A stretch of 53,960 nucleotides of DNA from Salinihabitans flavidus (GCF_900110425.1 NZ_FODS01000022.1:1-53960); one strand, 5' to 3'. Shown: positions 41,194 through 50,120, counted from the stretch's first letter. The notes: generated by a model from the letters alone, not told the origin. Made by a program: numbers and translations.

Positions 41194-42338
41194 GACGCCT
41201 TCGCGCCCTTCTGCTGCCGCTCGTCCTGACGCTCGCCGCCCAGGCCGCGCCGGCCGCGACCGATCCGGCAGAAGCCGCGCGCGCGGCGGCCGACCAACTC
41301 GAGGGCGCCTCCGTCGCGCTTGACGAGGCACAGGACGCCCGCGACCGCGTCAGCGCCCTGACCGAAACCGTGCTCGCCTTCGAGGCCGGGTTGGAGGCCC
41401 TGCGCGACAGCCTGCGCCGCGCCACGATCCGCGAACGGCAGCTTGCCCGCGAACTCAAGGCCCGCGAGACGGAGATCGCCCGCCTGCTGGGGGCGCTTCT
41501 CACAATCGGCAAGGATACCTCTCCGACGCTTTTCCTGCATCCCGGCGGGCCGACGGGCACAGCACGCTCTGGCATGATCCTCGCGGACATCACTCCGGCG
41601 CTGGACTCCGGCGCTGCCCGGCTGCGCAGCGACCTGCAGGAGGTGATGATCCTGCGCCAGTTGCAGCAGGGCGCGGCCCAAACCCTTCAAGAGGGGCTCA
41701 CCGGCGTGCAGGACGCCCGCACCGCGCTCAGCCAGGCGATTGCCAACCGCACCGACCTGCCCAAACGCTTTTCCGAAGACCCGATCAAGACCGCGCTTCT
41801 CATCGCCTCGACTGAAACGCTCGAAGGCTTCGCCAGCGGGCTGGCCGAAATCGACCCTCAGGGCGATACGAACGACGGCGAGGTGTCCGACATCACCGAC
41901 CGCAAGGGCGAATTGCCCCTGCCGGTGCAGGCCAATGTGCTGCGCCGCGCGGGAGAAGCGGACGCCGCCGGCATCCGCCGCCCCGGCCTCGTGCTCGCCA
42001 CGCGGCCCAATGCGCTCGTCACCACGCCCACGGCGGCGACGATTCGCTATCGCGGCCCGCTTCTCGACTACGGCAACGTGATGATCCTTGAACCGCAGCC
42101 TGATCTGATGTTCGTACTGGCCGGGCTCGACAGCGTGTTCGGGTCTACCGGCGATGTTCTCCCCGAAGGCTCTCCCGTGGGGCTGATGGGTGGACATGAC
42201 CCCGGTATAGGCGCAATCCTGTCACAGTCGAGTGAGGGCACTGGTCAAGACAGGTCGGAAACGCTCTATTTGGAAGTGAGAGAGGGCAAGACGCCCGTGG
42301 ACCCCGAAACATGGTTCCGCACAGACAAGGAAGGTTGA
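41190..42338 (+). CDS. envC: EnvC-like murein hydrolase activator (degenerate LytM domain)
   Basis: A 382-residue secreted protein. A signal peptide (to about PAAT) is followed by long coiled-coil segments (about 25-110 and 140-190) and a C-terminal LytM/M23 fold (TIRYRGPLLDYGNVMILEPQ to DVLPEGSPVGLMGG). The zinc ligands expected in active LytM enzymes (H-x3-D and H-x-H) are replaced, so it should act as an amidase activator in cell division, as EnvC does, rather than as a peptidase. It is coupled to gpmI and directly precedes ctpA. Confidence 0.88.
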   Translation: MRRLRALLLPLVLTLAAQAAPAATDPAEAARAAADQLEGASVALDEAQDARDRVSALTETVLAFEAGLEALRDSLRRATIRERQLARELKARETEIARLLGALLTIGKDTSPTLFLHPGGPTGTARSGMILADITPALDSGAARLRSDLQEVMILRQLQQGAAQTLQEGLTGVQDARTALSQAIANRTDLPKRFSEDPIKTALLIASTETLEGFASGLAEIDPQGDTNDGEVSDITDRKGELPLPVQANVLRRAGEADAAGIRRPGLVLATRPNALVTTPTAATIRYRGPLLDYGNVMILEPQPDLMFVLAGLDSVFGSTGDVLPEGSPVGLMGGHDPGIGAILSQSSEGTGQDRSETLYLEVREGKTPVDPETWFRTDKEG

Positions 42339-42339
42339 G

Positions 42340-43674
42340 ATGAGGAAATTCGTCGTCGCCGCGTTGGGCGGCACCCTGGCCGGGCTTCTGGCCACCACGC
42401 AAGTGGCCGGCCCGCTTCTGGCGCAGGACAGCGCACGCACCAGCAGCGTCTATGAACAGCTTGACCTGTTCGGGGACATTTTCGAACGCATCCGCGCGCA
42501 ATACGTTGAGGATGTGGACGAAGGAGAGTTGATTGAGGCCGCGATCAACGGCATGCTCACCTCGCTCGATCCCCATTCGTCCTACCTGTCGCCCGACGCC
42601 GCGGACCAGATGCGCGTGCAGACGCGCGGAGAGTTTGGCGGCCTCGGCATCGAGGTCACGCAGGAAGAGGGCTTCGTGAAGGTGGTCTCGCCGATCGACG
42701 GCACCCCCGCCGATGCCGCAGGCGTCGAAGCGGGCGATTTCATCACCCATGTGGACGGCGAATCGGTGCTCGGCCTCACCCTCGATGAGGCGGTGGATCT
42801 GATGCGCGGGCCGGTCGGCTCCGAGATCGTGATCACCGTCGTGCGTGAAGGTTCGCCCGAACCCTTCGACGTTTCGATCATCCGCGACACGATCAAGCTT
42901 GTCGCCGTGCGCTCGCGGACCGAAGGCGATACCGTGGTGCTGCGTGTGACCACCTTCAACGACCAGACCATGGAGAATCTCGAAGAAGGACTCGCCGAAC
43001 AGGTCGAGGCCGCGGGCGGTTTTGACAATATCTCCGGCATCGTTCTCGACCTGCGCAACAACCCCGGCGGGCTTCTGACACAGGCGATCAAGGTCTCCGA
43101 CGCCTTTCTCGACGCCGGAGAGATCGTGTCCACCCGTGGCCGCGCGACGGACGGCGAACGCTACAACGCCACGCCGGGCGATCTGAGCGAGGGCAAACCC
43201 ATCGTGGTGCTGATCAACGGCGGCTCCGCTTCGGCCTCCGAGATTGTCGCCGGGGCGCTTCAGGATCACCGCCGCGCGGTGGTGGTGGGCACCAAGAGTT
43301 TCGGCAAGGGCTCTGTGCAGACGGTGATGCCGCTGCGCGGGGATGGCGCGATGCGCCTGACCACCTCGCGCTACTATACCCCGTCGGGTCGCTCCATTCA
43401 GGCGCTTGGCGTCTCGCCCGATATCGTCGTGCCGCAGCCGCGTCGCACCCCCGGCGAGGAAGACGAGGAGGAAAGCACCTCCCGCGCCCCCCGCACCGAG
43501 GCGGATCTGCGCGGCCGGCTCAACAACGACAGCCTGAGCGAGGATGAAATCCGCCAGATCGAAGAGGATCGTGCGCGCGCAGAGGCCGCAACGAAACTCC
43601 GCGAAGAGGATTACCAACTCGCCTATGCCATCGACCTCCTGCGCGGCATGACTGCGCTCGGCTCGAGAAACTGA
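42340..43674 (+). CDS. ctpA: Carboxy-terminal processing peptidase (S41)
   Basis: A periplasmic protease of 444 residues that trims proteins from the C-terminus. A signal peptide or anchor covers about residues 1-29, a PDZ domain about 95-180 (GGLGIEVTQEEGFVKVVSPIDG), and the protease core has Ser298 (GGSASASEI) and Lys323 (SFGKGSVQT), 25 residues apart as in other CtpA enzymes. The C-terminal third has an acidic low-complexity stretch (GEEDEEESTS). It starts one base after the envC stop; the pair may control septal peptidoglycan hydrolysis. Confidence 0.95.
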   Translation: MRKFVVAALGGTLAGLLATTQVAGPLLAQDSARTSSVYEQLDLFGDIFERIRAQYVEDVDEGELIEAAINGMLTSLDPHSSYLSPDAADQMRVQTRGEFGGLGIEVTQEEGFVKVVSPIDGTPADAAGVEAGDFITHVDGESVLGLTLDEAVDLMRGPVGSEIVITVVREGSPEPFDVSIIRDTIKLVAVRSRTEGDTVVLRVTTFNDQTMENLEEGLAEQVEAAGGFDNISGIVLDLRNNPGGLLTQAIKVSDAFLDAGEIVSTRGRATDGERYNATPGDLSEGKPIVVLINGGSASASEIVAGALQDHRRAVVVGTKSFGKGSVQTVMPLRGDGAMRLTTSRYYTPSGRSIQALGVSPDIVVPQPRRTPGEEDEEESTSRAPRTEADLRGRLNNDSLSEDEIRQIEEDRARAEAATKLREEDYQLAYAIDLLRGMTALGSRN

Positions 43675-43681
43675 GGCGTCA

Positions 43682-43712
43682 GCCCCTCCTCCGCACGGCG
43701 CGGGGGAGGGGC
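43682..43712 (+). terminator. Hairpin after ctpA
   Basis: Arms gcccctcctccgc (43682-43694) and gcgggggaggggc (43700-43712) pair over 13 bases with one wobble. There is no clear T-run, so termination may be partial and rppH may be reached by readthrough. Confidence 0.55.
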
Positions 43713-43749
43713 GCTCGACGCCTTTCCAGCACGATACCCGGCAGGACAG

Positions 43750-44244
43750 ATGACCCCCGACGACATCGCCCGACTTCCGTATCGCCGAAATGTCGGCGTC
43801 ATGCTCGTGAACGAGGCGGGTCAGGTGTTCGTCGGACAGCGGCACGACACCGACATGCCCGCGTGGCAGATGCCACAAGGCGGCATCGACGAGGGGGAGG
43901 ACGCCCGCACCGCCGCCCTGCGCGAGCTGGAAGAGGAAACAGGCGTTTCCCCATCCCTTGTCACTGTCGAGGCCGAAACCGATGGCTGGCTGTTCTACGA
44001 CCTGCCGACCGAGATCGTGCCGCGCATCTGGAAGGGGCGTTTTCGCGGTCAGGAACAGAAATGGTTCCTGATGCGCTTTCACGGCCGCGACGATCACATA
44101 AGGATCGACGGGGATCACCCCGAGTTCACCGAATGGCGCTGGCTTCCCCCGTCAGAGCTGATTGACCGGATCGTGCCCTTCAAGCGCGAGGTTTACCAGC
44201 AAGTGCTCGACGCTTTCGCCGCCCATCTGGCGAGTGACAGCTGA
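43750..44244 (+). CDS. rppH: RNA pyrophosphohydrolase
   Basis: A Nudix hydrolase of 164 residues that removes pyrophosphate from the 5' end of mRNA and so starts decay. The Nudix box spans Gly44 to Val66 (G-x5-E-x7-RELEEETGV) with all catalytic Glu residues. The N-terminal [21 protein letters not shown] and the Trp-rich PQGGIDEGE and [14 protein letters not shown] segments match RppH rather than other Nudix proteins. It may be cotranscribed with ctpA. A hairpin and the 33-bp repeat block follow. Confidence 0.94.
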   Translation: MTPDDIARLPYRRNVGVMLVNEAGQVFVGQRHDTDMPAWQMPQGGIDEGEDARTAALRELEEETGVSPSLVTVEAETDGWLFYDLPTEIVPRIWKGRFRGQEQKWFLMRFHGRDDHIRIDGDHPEFTEWRWLPPSELIDRIVPFKREVYQQVLDAFAAHLASDS

Positions 44245-44290
44245 CGCCCCGCCCGCAGTTTCACCTTTGAAAATTACTCAAAATGCAACG

Positions 44291-44330
44291 CGCGCCCCGT
44301 TTATCACGCCCACGGGGGCGCGGATCGGTT
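44291..44330. terminator. Hairpin between rppH and zapE
   Basis: Arms cgcgcccc (44291-44298) and ggggcgcg (44315-44322) are perfect, extendable by cgt/acg with one bulge. A short ggtttt follows on the plus strand. It probably ends the rppH transcript. Confidence 0.6.
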
Positions 44331-44337
44331 TTCAATA

Positions 44338-44370
44338 CCGACGTAATACCGACGTTTTACCGACGTGATA
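44338..44370 (+). repeat. Second block of three 11-bp repeats (CCGACGTNNTA)
   Basis: Units at 44338-44348, 44349-44359 and 44360-44370 are CCGACGT followed by AATA, TTTA and GATA. The block matches the one upstream of gyrB in 32 of 33 bases, in the same order and orientation. Here it lies between convergent genes, so it cannot be a promoter element for either. Only these two copies were noticed in the window. Confidence 0.9.
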
Positions 44371-44401
44371 CCGAAACCTCTTTTTCAATAAAATCAGCCA
44401 A

Positions 44402-45466
44402 TTAACCCTGATTCGCCCAATCCGCGCTCTGCATTTCCCGCAACCGGCTCGCCGTGCGCTCGAACTCGAAGCTGCCTTCGCCCTCGACATAGAGCATTTC
44501 CGGCTCCGCTGCGGCCGAACAGATCAGCCGCACCTTCGCCTCGTAAAGCGCGTCGATCAGTGTAACGAACCGCTTGGCTTCATTGAAGTTATTGCGGCTC
44601 AGGCGGGGGATGTCCTCCAGCACGAGCACCCGAAGCGCCTGTGCGATCGCAAGGTAGTCGGCCGGGCCGAGCATTCGCCCGCACAGATCGAAAAATCGCG
44701 CCCGGCCCACGCCGTTGCGGTATTCGGGCACCTCGACCTTGCGCCCGTTCACCGTCAGCACCAGCGGCTCACCCGGCCCCCCGGCCAGATCCTCCCAGAT
44801 TTCCCGCATCACCGCCCGCGCCTCCGTGCCGGCCTGGACGAAATACACATCCCGATCCGACAGGCGATTTTGCCTGTAATCACGCGGGCTTGTCAGTTCC
44901 CGCACCGCGACGTTCCGCTTCAGGATATCTATGAACGGGACGAAAAGCTGCCGGTTCAACCCATCCTTGTAAAGATCATCGGGCGGCCGGTTCGATGTCG
45001 TCACAACCGTCACCCCGGCGGCGAAAAGTGCCTCGAACAACCGCCCCACGATCATCGCATCGGTGATGTCGGAAATGTGCATTTCGTCGAAGGCCAGAAG
45101 GCGCAGCTGCTCGGCCACCATCGTCGCCACCGGGGCGATCGCGTCCTCCACTCCGCTCTGCCGGGCGGCGTGCATCCCGGCGTGGATCTCCTGCATGAAG
45201 GCGTGAAAATGCACCCTGCGTTTGGGCACCTCGACCGCCTCGGCAAACAGGTCCATGAGCATCGACTTGCCGCGCCCGACCCCGCCCCAGAGATATAGAC
45301 CCTTCACCGGCTCCGGCGTCGCCCGCCTGAACCAGCCCTTCTTCACCGGCACCGCCAGTGCCGCGCGAATGCGCTCGAACTCGGGCAGGATCGCCTCCTG
45401 CGCCGGGTCCGGGTGGATCTCACCGGCTTCGACGGCCCGGGCGTAAAGCTCTGGTATCGTTGTCAT
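44402..45466 (-). CDS. zapE: Cell division protein ZapE (AFG1-like ATPase)
   Basis: A 354-residue P-loop ATPase of the AFG1/ZapE family, linked to Z-ring dynamics in bacteria and to protein turnover in mitochondria. The Walker A motif is GGVGRGKS (61-68) in LYLWGGVGRGKSMLMDLF; Walker B is LLAFDEMHISD; TTSNRPPDDLYKDGLNR is a family hallmark. It is convergent with rppH and divergent from the MFS gene. Confidence 0.94.
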   Translation of the reverse strand: MTTIPELYARAVEAGEIHPDPAQEAILPEFERIRAALAVPVKKGWFRRATPEPVKGLYLWGGVGRGKSMLMDLFAEAVEVPKRRVHFHAFMQEIHAGMHAARQSGVEDAIAPVATMVAEQLRLLAFDEMHISDITDAMIVGRLFEALFAAGVTVVTTSNRPPDDLYKDGLNRQLFVPFIDILKRNVAVRELTSPRDYRQNRLSDRDVYFVQAGTEARAVMREIWEDLAGGPGEPLVLTVNGRKVEVPEYRNGVGRARFFDLCGRMLGPADYLAIAQALRVLVLEDIPRLSRNNFNEAKRFVTLIDALYEAKVRLICSAAAEPEMLYVEGEGSFEFERTASRLREMQSADWANQG

Positions 45467-45549
45467 ATGGCCTTCCTACCCCGCGCGTGACCGCGTGAAA
45501 AGACAGCCGGCCATAACGTTCCGTCACGTCCCACCACACAATTGCTGAA

Positions 45550-45578
45550 TTGACGATCCCGCCCGCTCTGGCAATAGT
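45550..45578 (+). promoter_or_regulatory. Candidate promoter of the MFS transporter gene
   Basis: TTGACG (45550-45555, 5 of 6) and AATAGT (45573-45578, 4 of 6) are 17 bases apart. The start codon is 24 bases after the -10 box and has an AAGGAG site. Confidence 0.4.
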
Positions 45579-45601
45579 TCGGCCACCACGAAGGAGCCCC
45601 C

Positions 45602-46840
45602 ATGCAAGCGCGTGCCCCCCTGTTCACCCCGGTCCTTGTGGTCGGTTGCGTTATCATCCTGATTTCCTTCGCCATCCGGGCGAGCTTTGGCGTGTTCCAG
45701 ATCCCCATCGCCGAGGAATTCGGCTGGCTGCGCGCAGAGTTCTCCCTCGCCATCGCAATCCAGAATCTGGCATGGGGCATCGGTCAGCCGATCTTTGCAG
45801 CAATTGCCGAGAGGGTGGGCGACCGCAAGGCCATCATCCTTGGCGCGTTCACCTATGCCGCCGGGCTGGTGTTGTCATCCTTCGCCGTATCGCCACAGGC
45901 GCATCAACTCTATGAAATCCTTGTGGGGTTCGGCGTCGCGGGCACGGGATTCGGAGTCATCCTCGCCGTGGTCGGGCGGGCAAGTTCCGATGAAAACCGC
46001 TCCATGTCGCTGGCCATCGCCACCGCCGCCGGCTCTGCCGGGCAGGTCTTCGGCGCGCCGGTGGCCGAGTATCTTCTCACCTTCCTGACATGGCAGGCGA
46101 CGTTCCTTGTCTTTGCCACCGCGATCCTTGCGACACTGCTGACGCTGCCGCTGATGCGTGCGCCCGTCGCCAGCAAGGCCGAGCTGGAAGAGAGTATGGG
46201 CACGATCCTCATGCGTGCCTTCCGCGATCCGTCCTACACGCTGATTTTCCTGGGGTTCTTTTCCTGCGGGTATCAGCTTGCCTTTGTCACCGCGCATTTC
46301 CCCGCCTTCGTGACAGAGATGTGCGGCGCCATAGACCCATCCGGCACGCTCGCCTCTGTCGGGGTGACGACAACCTCGCGGCTGGGCGCCGTGGCCATCG
46401 CGATCATCGGCCTGGCCAATATCGCCGGTACGCTCTTCGCTGGCTGGCTGGGCAAACGATATTCCAAGAAATACCTTCTGGCGGCGATCTATACCGGGCG
46501 CACCATTATCGCGGCAGGGTTCATCCTGCTGCCGATCACGCCAACCTCGGTGATCGTGTTTTCCGTGGCGATGGGGGCGCTGTGGCTGGCCACCGTGCCG
46601 CTCACCTCCGGGCTTGTGGCGCATATTTATGGGCTACGATACATGGGCACACTTTATGGCATCGTGTTCTTCAGCCACCAGTTGGGCAGCTTTCTCGGCG
46701 TCTGGCTGGGCGGGCGGATGTATGACATCTACGGCGATTACACGATGGTCTGGTGGATCGGCGTGGGCGTCGGCGCCTTCAGCGCCATCGTGCATCTGCC
46801 CGTGCGCGAACGCCCCGCCGCCATGCCCGCGCCCGCTTAA
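45602..46840 (+). CDS. MFS transporter
   Basis: A 412-residue inner-membrane carrier with about 12 helices. It starts after AAGGAG. The loop between helices 2 and 3 (ERVGDRKAIILGA) matches the MFS signature, and the C-terminal half repeats it (GWLGKRYSKKYLLAA). The general look is of the monocarboxylate/oxalate-formate type subgroup, but the substrate is unknown. The stop codon overlaps that of the convergent hydrolase gene by 4 bases (TTAA). Confidence 0.9.
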   Translation: MQARAPLFTPVLVVGCVIILISFAIRASFGVFQIPIAEEFGWLRAEFSLAIAIQNLAWGIGQPIFAAIAERVGDRKAIILGAFTYAAGLVLSSFAVSPQAHQLYEILVGFGVAGTGFGVILAVVGRASSDENRSMSLAIATAAGSAGQVFGAPVAEYLLTFLTWQATFLVFATAILATLLTLPLMRAPVASKAELEESMGTILMRAFRDPSYTLIFLGFFSCGYQLAFVTAHFPAFVTEMCGAIDPSGTLASVGVTTTSRLGAVAIAIIGLANIAGTLFAGWLGKRYSKKYLLAAIYTGRTIIAAGFILLPITPTSVIVFSVAMGALWLATVPLTSGLVAHIYGLRYMGTLYGIVFFSHQLGSFLGVWLGGRMYDIYGDYTMVWWIGVGVGAFSAIVHLPVRERPAAMPAPA

Positions 46841-47757
46841 CCCTTTTTCAACACCGGGGTGATACGCTCCACGAGATCCTGTGTATGGGTGTAAACCAAT
46901 CCATGCCCCGCATCGTCGATCACGACCTGTTCGGCATCGGGGTTCGCGCTCTCCAGCCGCCCCTTGCAGGTGATCGGGATCACGCTGTCCCGCGCGCCCC
47001 AGACGGCGATGACAGGCACGCCCGCCGCGTGCACGGCGCGATGCTCCGCGTCCTGCGTGGGGCTCAACATCCCGCGCAATGATGCGGTCACGGATCGCAG
47101 CAGCCCGCGATAGCGCAACTCGGCAACCTGCCGGTCCGCGATGCCGGGCACGGTGCCTGGGGTGTCCCGCTCTGCCGCGCTCCCCTTGCGAAGCGTGCGG
47201 GGATATAGCGCTTGAATGAGCCAGTCCCCGATCCCCGGCACCCTCTGCGCGATCTTCGCGACCATGCCAAGCTCATGGCCCATGCCGGCCGGCACCAGCA
47301 GTACCACCTGTCGCACCCGATCCGGATGCCGCGCGGCAAAGGCGGTGGAAATGGCAGACCCCATGGAATTGCCGATAAGCGTCACCGACCCGTCAATCTC
47401 TTGATCGCGCAAGAGCTCCTCAGGCTGCCGGCAAAAGAAATCCGCATCCTGACGGCCAAACGGTCGATCCGAGAAGCCGCGTCCGTATAGGTCATAGCTC
47501 AGCACGCGAAAGCCCATATCGGCTAGGTGCGGTATGAGCCCGTCATAGGTATAGCGTGGCGTCGTCAGCCCGTGAATGCAAACCGCGACCGGCCCATTCT
47601 CCGGCCCGTCCCAGCGGTAATGCGTCACCCCCTGCCGCAGATGCGCGAGCGACCCATCGGCCCCCTTGCGCGCCGTCGCGTCCATCGGCCTGCGCAGCGC
47701 CTCAATGCCGTAGGGCGCGGCCAGCGCAGCCACCGCCAAGGCCAGTGCCCAGTTCAC
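46837..47757 (-). CDS. Alpha/beta hydrolase
   Basis: A 306-residue hydrolase with an N-terminal hydrophobic stretch (about 1-20) that may be a membrane anchor. The oxyanion segment CIHGLTTPRYTYDGLIPHL, nucleophile elbow GNSMGSA (Ser131) and the catalytic His in IDDAGHGLVYTH are visible, with an Asp in VWGARDSVIP. The substrate is unknown. It is the last gene of a three-gene operon and overlaps the preceding gene by 4 bases. Confidence 0.9.
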   Translation of the reverse strand: MNWALALAVAALAAPYGIEALRRPMDATARKGADGSLAHLRQGVTHYRWDGPENGPVAVCIHGLTTPRYTYDGLIPHLADMGFRVLSYDLYGRGFSDRPFGRQDADFFCRQPEELLRDQEIDGSVTLIGNSMGSAISTAFAARHPDRVRQVVLLVPAGMGHELGMVAKIAQRVPGIGDWLIQALYPRTLRKGSAAERDTPGTVPGIADRQVAELRYRGLLRSVTASLRGMLSPTQDAEHRAVHAAGVPVIAVWGARDSVIPITCKGRLESANPDAEQVVIDDAGHGLVYTHTQDLVERITPVLKKG

Positions 47758-48665
47758 GACGCCTGCCAGCGATCGAGAATATAGCGGCTCGTCATCAGGT
47801 CGAGATGCGCGCCCCCGCCATTCTTGAACAGCGTGATCTCGTCATCCGATTGCCGCGCGAAAGCCGCGAGATCATAGTAGTCAGCCACCACGTCGGAACG
47901 CGCGATCGCCCCGGCCTCAAGTGGAATCTTCAACTCCCCGATATGGCCCAGCGTGGTGTCGAAACTGTCCACGAAGAGTCGTGCTCGCTGCAATGCGGTA
48001 TCGTCCGCCTCGCGCATGTCGGGACGATAAGCGCCAATCAGGTCGACATGTTGACCGGGCCGAAGCCATTCTCCGCGCAGCACTGGATCGGTGGACATGG
48101 TGGCGCAGGTCACGATATCGGCGGCCTTAACGGCCTCCTCCAGATCCTCCACTACCGCCATGCCGTCAAACCGCGACGCCATCTCCTCGGCCCTCGCGCG
48201 CGTCCGGTTCCAGACGGTGAACCGCGCCCGCGGAAAGGCCGCGCCATAGGCCGCGCGCAGATTATGCCCGACGGTTCCCGCCCCCACGATCAGGATCTCG
48301 CGCGCATCCGACCGTGCCAATCGCCGCGCCGCCAGAAGGCTGTCGCCAGCGGTTTTCCACTTCGTCACAAGATGAAAGTCGACAACCGCCGCCAATGTCC
48401 CCTGGGTATCGTCAAACAGCGTCATCGCGCCGTTGACCATCGGCACGCCCCGCCCCGGATTGCCGGGAAAGATCGTGGCCGACTTCACCCCGATGCCGAG
48501 TCCGTCAATCCACGCCTGCCGCTGCAAGAGCGTATCTTCGCCCCGATAAAGTAGCCCGTCGGATATCTCCGCCTTCGGCAGCCCGTGCCCCGCGGCCAGC
48601 GCATCGGTCAGCCCGATCCAGTCAAGATTCGCCTCGCCCTCGTCAAAGGGGATGATGGTGGTCAT
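47754..48665 (-). CDS. Ornithine cyclodeaminase / mu-crystallin family protein
   Basis: A 303-residue NAD(P)-binding protein. The N-terminal part has FPGNPGRGVPMVNGAMTLFDDTQG with the family Lys in HLVTKWKTAG; the Rossmann motif is ILIVGAGTVGHNLRAAYG. Members are ornithine cyclodeaminases, alanine or ketimine reductases; the exact one cannot be told. The start overlaps the end of the HAD gene by 4 bases and its end overlaps the hydrolase gene, so the three genes are tightly coupled. Confidence 0.89.
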   Translation of the reverse strand: MTTIIPFDEGEANLDWIGLTDALAAGHGLPKAEISDGLLYRGEDTLLQRQAWIDGLGIGVKSATIFPGNPGRGVPMVNGAMTLFDDTQGTLAAVVDFHLVTKWKTAGDSLLAARRLARSDAREILIVGAGTVGHNLRAAYGAAFPRARFTVWNRTRARAEEMASRFDGMAVVEDLEEAVKAADIVTCATMSTDPVLRGEWLRPGQHVDLIGAYRPDMREADDTALQRARLFVDSFDTTLGHIGELKIPLEAGAIARSDVVADYYDLAAFARQSDDEITLFKNGGGAHLDLMTSRYILDRWQAS

Positions 48666-49285
48666 TGCGCCTCCTCCCTGCTCAACAATCCTTCGGACAC
48701 CAGCCGCCCGGCCCAGCCCTGCGGTTCGGTGAAATGATGCACCTGCCAGCCGCGCGCGGCGGCCGCAGTGATGTTGTCCTTCCTGTCATCGGCAAACAGA
48801 AGCCGATCCGGCGCGATCCCGCAATCCTCTTCGACCATCTCATAAATCCTCGGGTCAGGCTTGATCACCTTCATGTGGCCCGAGATATAGTGCCGGTCGA
48901 ATTCCTCCAGGAATGGATAATGACCGGCGGCATAGGGGTAATTCTGCACGCCGAAATTCGTCAGTGTGAACACGGGCACCCCCCGCCGCCGCAGCGCCCG
49001 GAGCAGGCGGACAGAGTGATCAATCGCGGGGCTGGCGAGCTCGATCCAGTTGTCGTGCCACATCATGATCTCGTCATGCCAGCCCGGATTGGCCGCTGCA
49101 AAGGCATGGATCGTCTCGGAGAAATGACCGCCGCGATCCACAACGTTGTTCATTTCATGCAGATCCAGCGCCGCAAACATCTCGCGCCGCCGCGCCTCTC
49201 CTATCACGCGGTCGTAAAAGCGTTCCGGTCGCCATTCGATCAGCACATTGCCGATGTCGAACACCACTGCCTCGATCCTGGTCAT
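48662..49285 (-). CDS. HAD-family hydrolase (YihX-like)
   Basis: A 207-residue phosphatase or dehalogenase-like enzyme. Motif I is VVFDIGNVLIEW with nucleophile Asp10; the usual second Asp of DxD is replaced by Gly, as is normal for the YihX/dehalogenase-like group. Motif II is TLTNFG, motif III KPDPRIYE and motif IV FADDRKDNI. The substrate is unknown. It is the first gene of the HAD-cyclodeaminase-hydrolase operon, downstream of a region with several hairpins. Confidence 0.9.
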   Translation of the reverse strand: MTRIEAVVFDIGNVLIEWRPERFYDRVIGEARRREMFAALDLHEMNNVVDRGGHFSETIHAFAAANPGWHDEIMMWHDNWIELASPAIDHSVRLLRALRRRGVPVFTLTNFGVQNYPYAAGHYPFLEEFDRHYISGHMKVIKPDPRIYEMVEEDCGIAPDRLLFADDRKDNITAAAARGWQVHHFTEPQGWAGRLVSEGLLSREEAQ

Positions 49286-49914
49286 AGCTCTTCCCGTCCG
49301 GTCATATCCGAAGCCTAAAGCGCATCCCGATAACTGAAAACCGATTTCAGGTCACGTGGTGCGACCACATCAAGTCGAGCGAGCCCCGCTCGGCCGCGGT
49401 GGAATCGATGCCAGGCGCAACGCCTGGACGCAGTCGGGCCCGAACCTGTCGCGCTTCCATTCCGCCCCATGCGGGAACGTCGTAGTTCAACATTGGCCCT
49501 TGGTGCCGCCCGCGCATTGTCACGTCATTGATACCGTGTCAGATATAGATGGGGCCGGCCCATTTACGGCCTGCCAACCTCATGCGGACAAGTGTGCCTT
49601 TCATCAAGGCGAGCCGGTCGTTTTCCTTCGGAGGGCTTCGGATATGCGGGCGATTCTCATGGAAATTTTAGCGCCACTCGCCTAATGGGTGAGTCATTCA
49701 AGATTTTAAAGCATTTAAAATCATATATTTAAACGAAAAACAGGGCAAATTTTTCAGCGATGCAAAAAGGAGCCATTCGTGCCTAAATCATGCCCCAATC
49801 CCCGGGCTATATATGCTCATACCAAGTCGGGAACGGGCGATTGAGAGAGGCAGCCCACAACCTTCCCGGTAAGGTGAACTTAAAACGCAACTGATCCTTT
49901 GGAGGGACAAAACC
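49286..49914. other. Long intergenic region upstream of the Flp pilin genes
   Basis: No convincing gene in 629 bases. Besides the hairpins it holds an AT-rich patch with the perfect palindrome TTTTAAA-GCA-TTTAAAA (49704-49720) and three TTAA half-sites (49706, 49715, 49729); CtrA-type sites contain TTAA, but the spacings here (5 and 10 bases) do not fit the usual 7. A TATATA at 49808 could be the -10 box for the pilin gene, without a good -35. Confidence 0.5.
49334..49427. other. String of four small hairpins, possible structured RNA
   Basis: Four perfect inverted repeats follow one another: CTGAAA/TTTCAG (49334-49350), GTGGT-GCG-ACCAC (49356-49368), CGAGC/GCTCG (49376-49392) and CCAGGCG-CAA-CGCCTGG (49411-49427). 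On the minus strand the region would be the leader of the HAD operon. I do not recognise a known riboswitch. Confidence 0.45.
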
Positions 49915-50094
49915 ATGATCAAGTTCATCAAAAACTTCCGCAAAGACGAAGACGGTGCCGTGACGGTTGACTGGGTCGTTCTGACCGCAGCCGTGGTTGG
50001 CCTGGCCGTGGCGGCCTACACCGCCATCGAGAGCAACACTCAAACACTTGCTGACGCGGCAGCCACTGAAATCGGTGGGCAAAACGACTTCTAA
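49915..50094 (+). CDS. Flp-type IVb pilin, first copy (59 residues)
   Basis: A prepilin for the Tad secretion system. A basic leader (MIKFIKNFRKDEDG) ends at the expected peptidase site G-A, followed by AVTVDWVVLTAAVVGLAVAA, the hydrophobic assembly helix. The canonical Glu+5/Tyr+6 pair of Flp is Asp+5/Trp+6 here. GGAGGG lies 8 bases upstream of the ATG, a very strong ribosome-binding site. A strong terminator follows 27 bases after the stop, so this copy is probably made as an abundant single-gene mRNA. Confidence 0.82.
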   Translation: MIKFIKNFRKDEDGAVTVDWVVLTAAVVGLAVAAYTAIESNTQTLADAAATEIGGQNDF

Positions 50095-50120
50095 TAGTCC
50101 GTCGATCCCTGATGAATATC

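Noticed and set aside
42145-44118. 657-codon minus-strand frame opposite envC, ctpA and rppH
   Set aside because: It crosses three well-supported genes and shows no homology.
49356-49685. 109-codon open frame in the region before the pilin genes
   Set aside because: No ribosome-binding site, odd composition (many Arg, His, Pro), no recognisable motif, and it covers the hairpins and AT-rich patch.
49704-49732. CtrA binding sites upstream of the pilin gene
   Set aside because: TTAA half-sites are there, but the spacings (5 and 10) do not fit TTAA-N7-TTAA; kept only as an operator-like palindrome.
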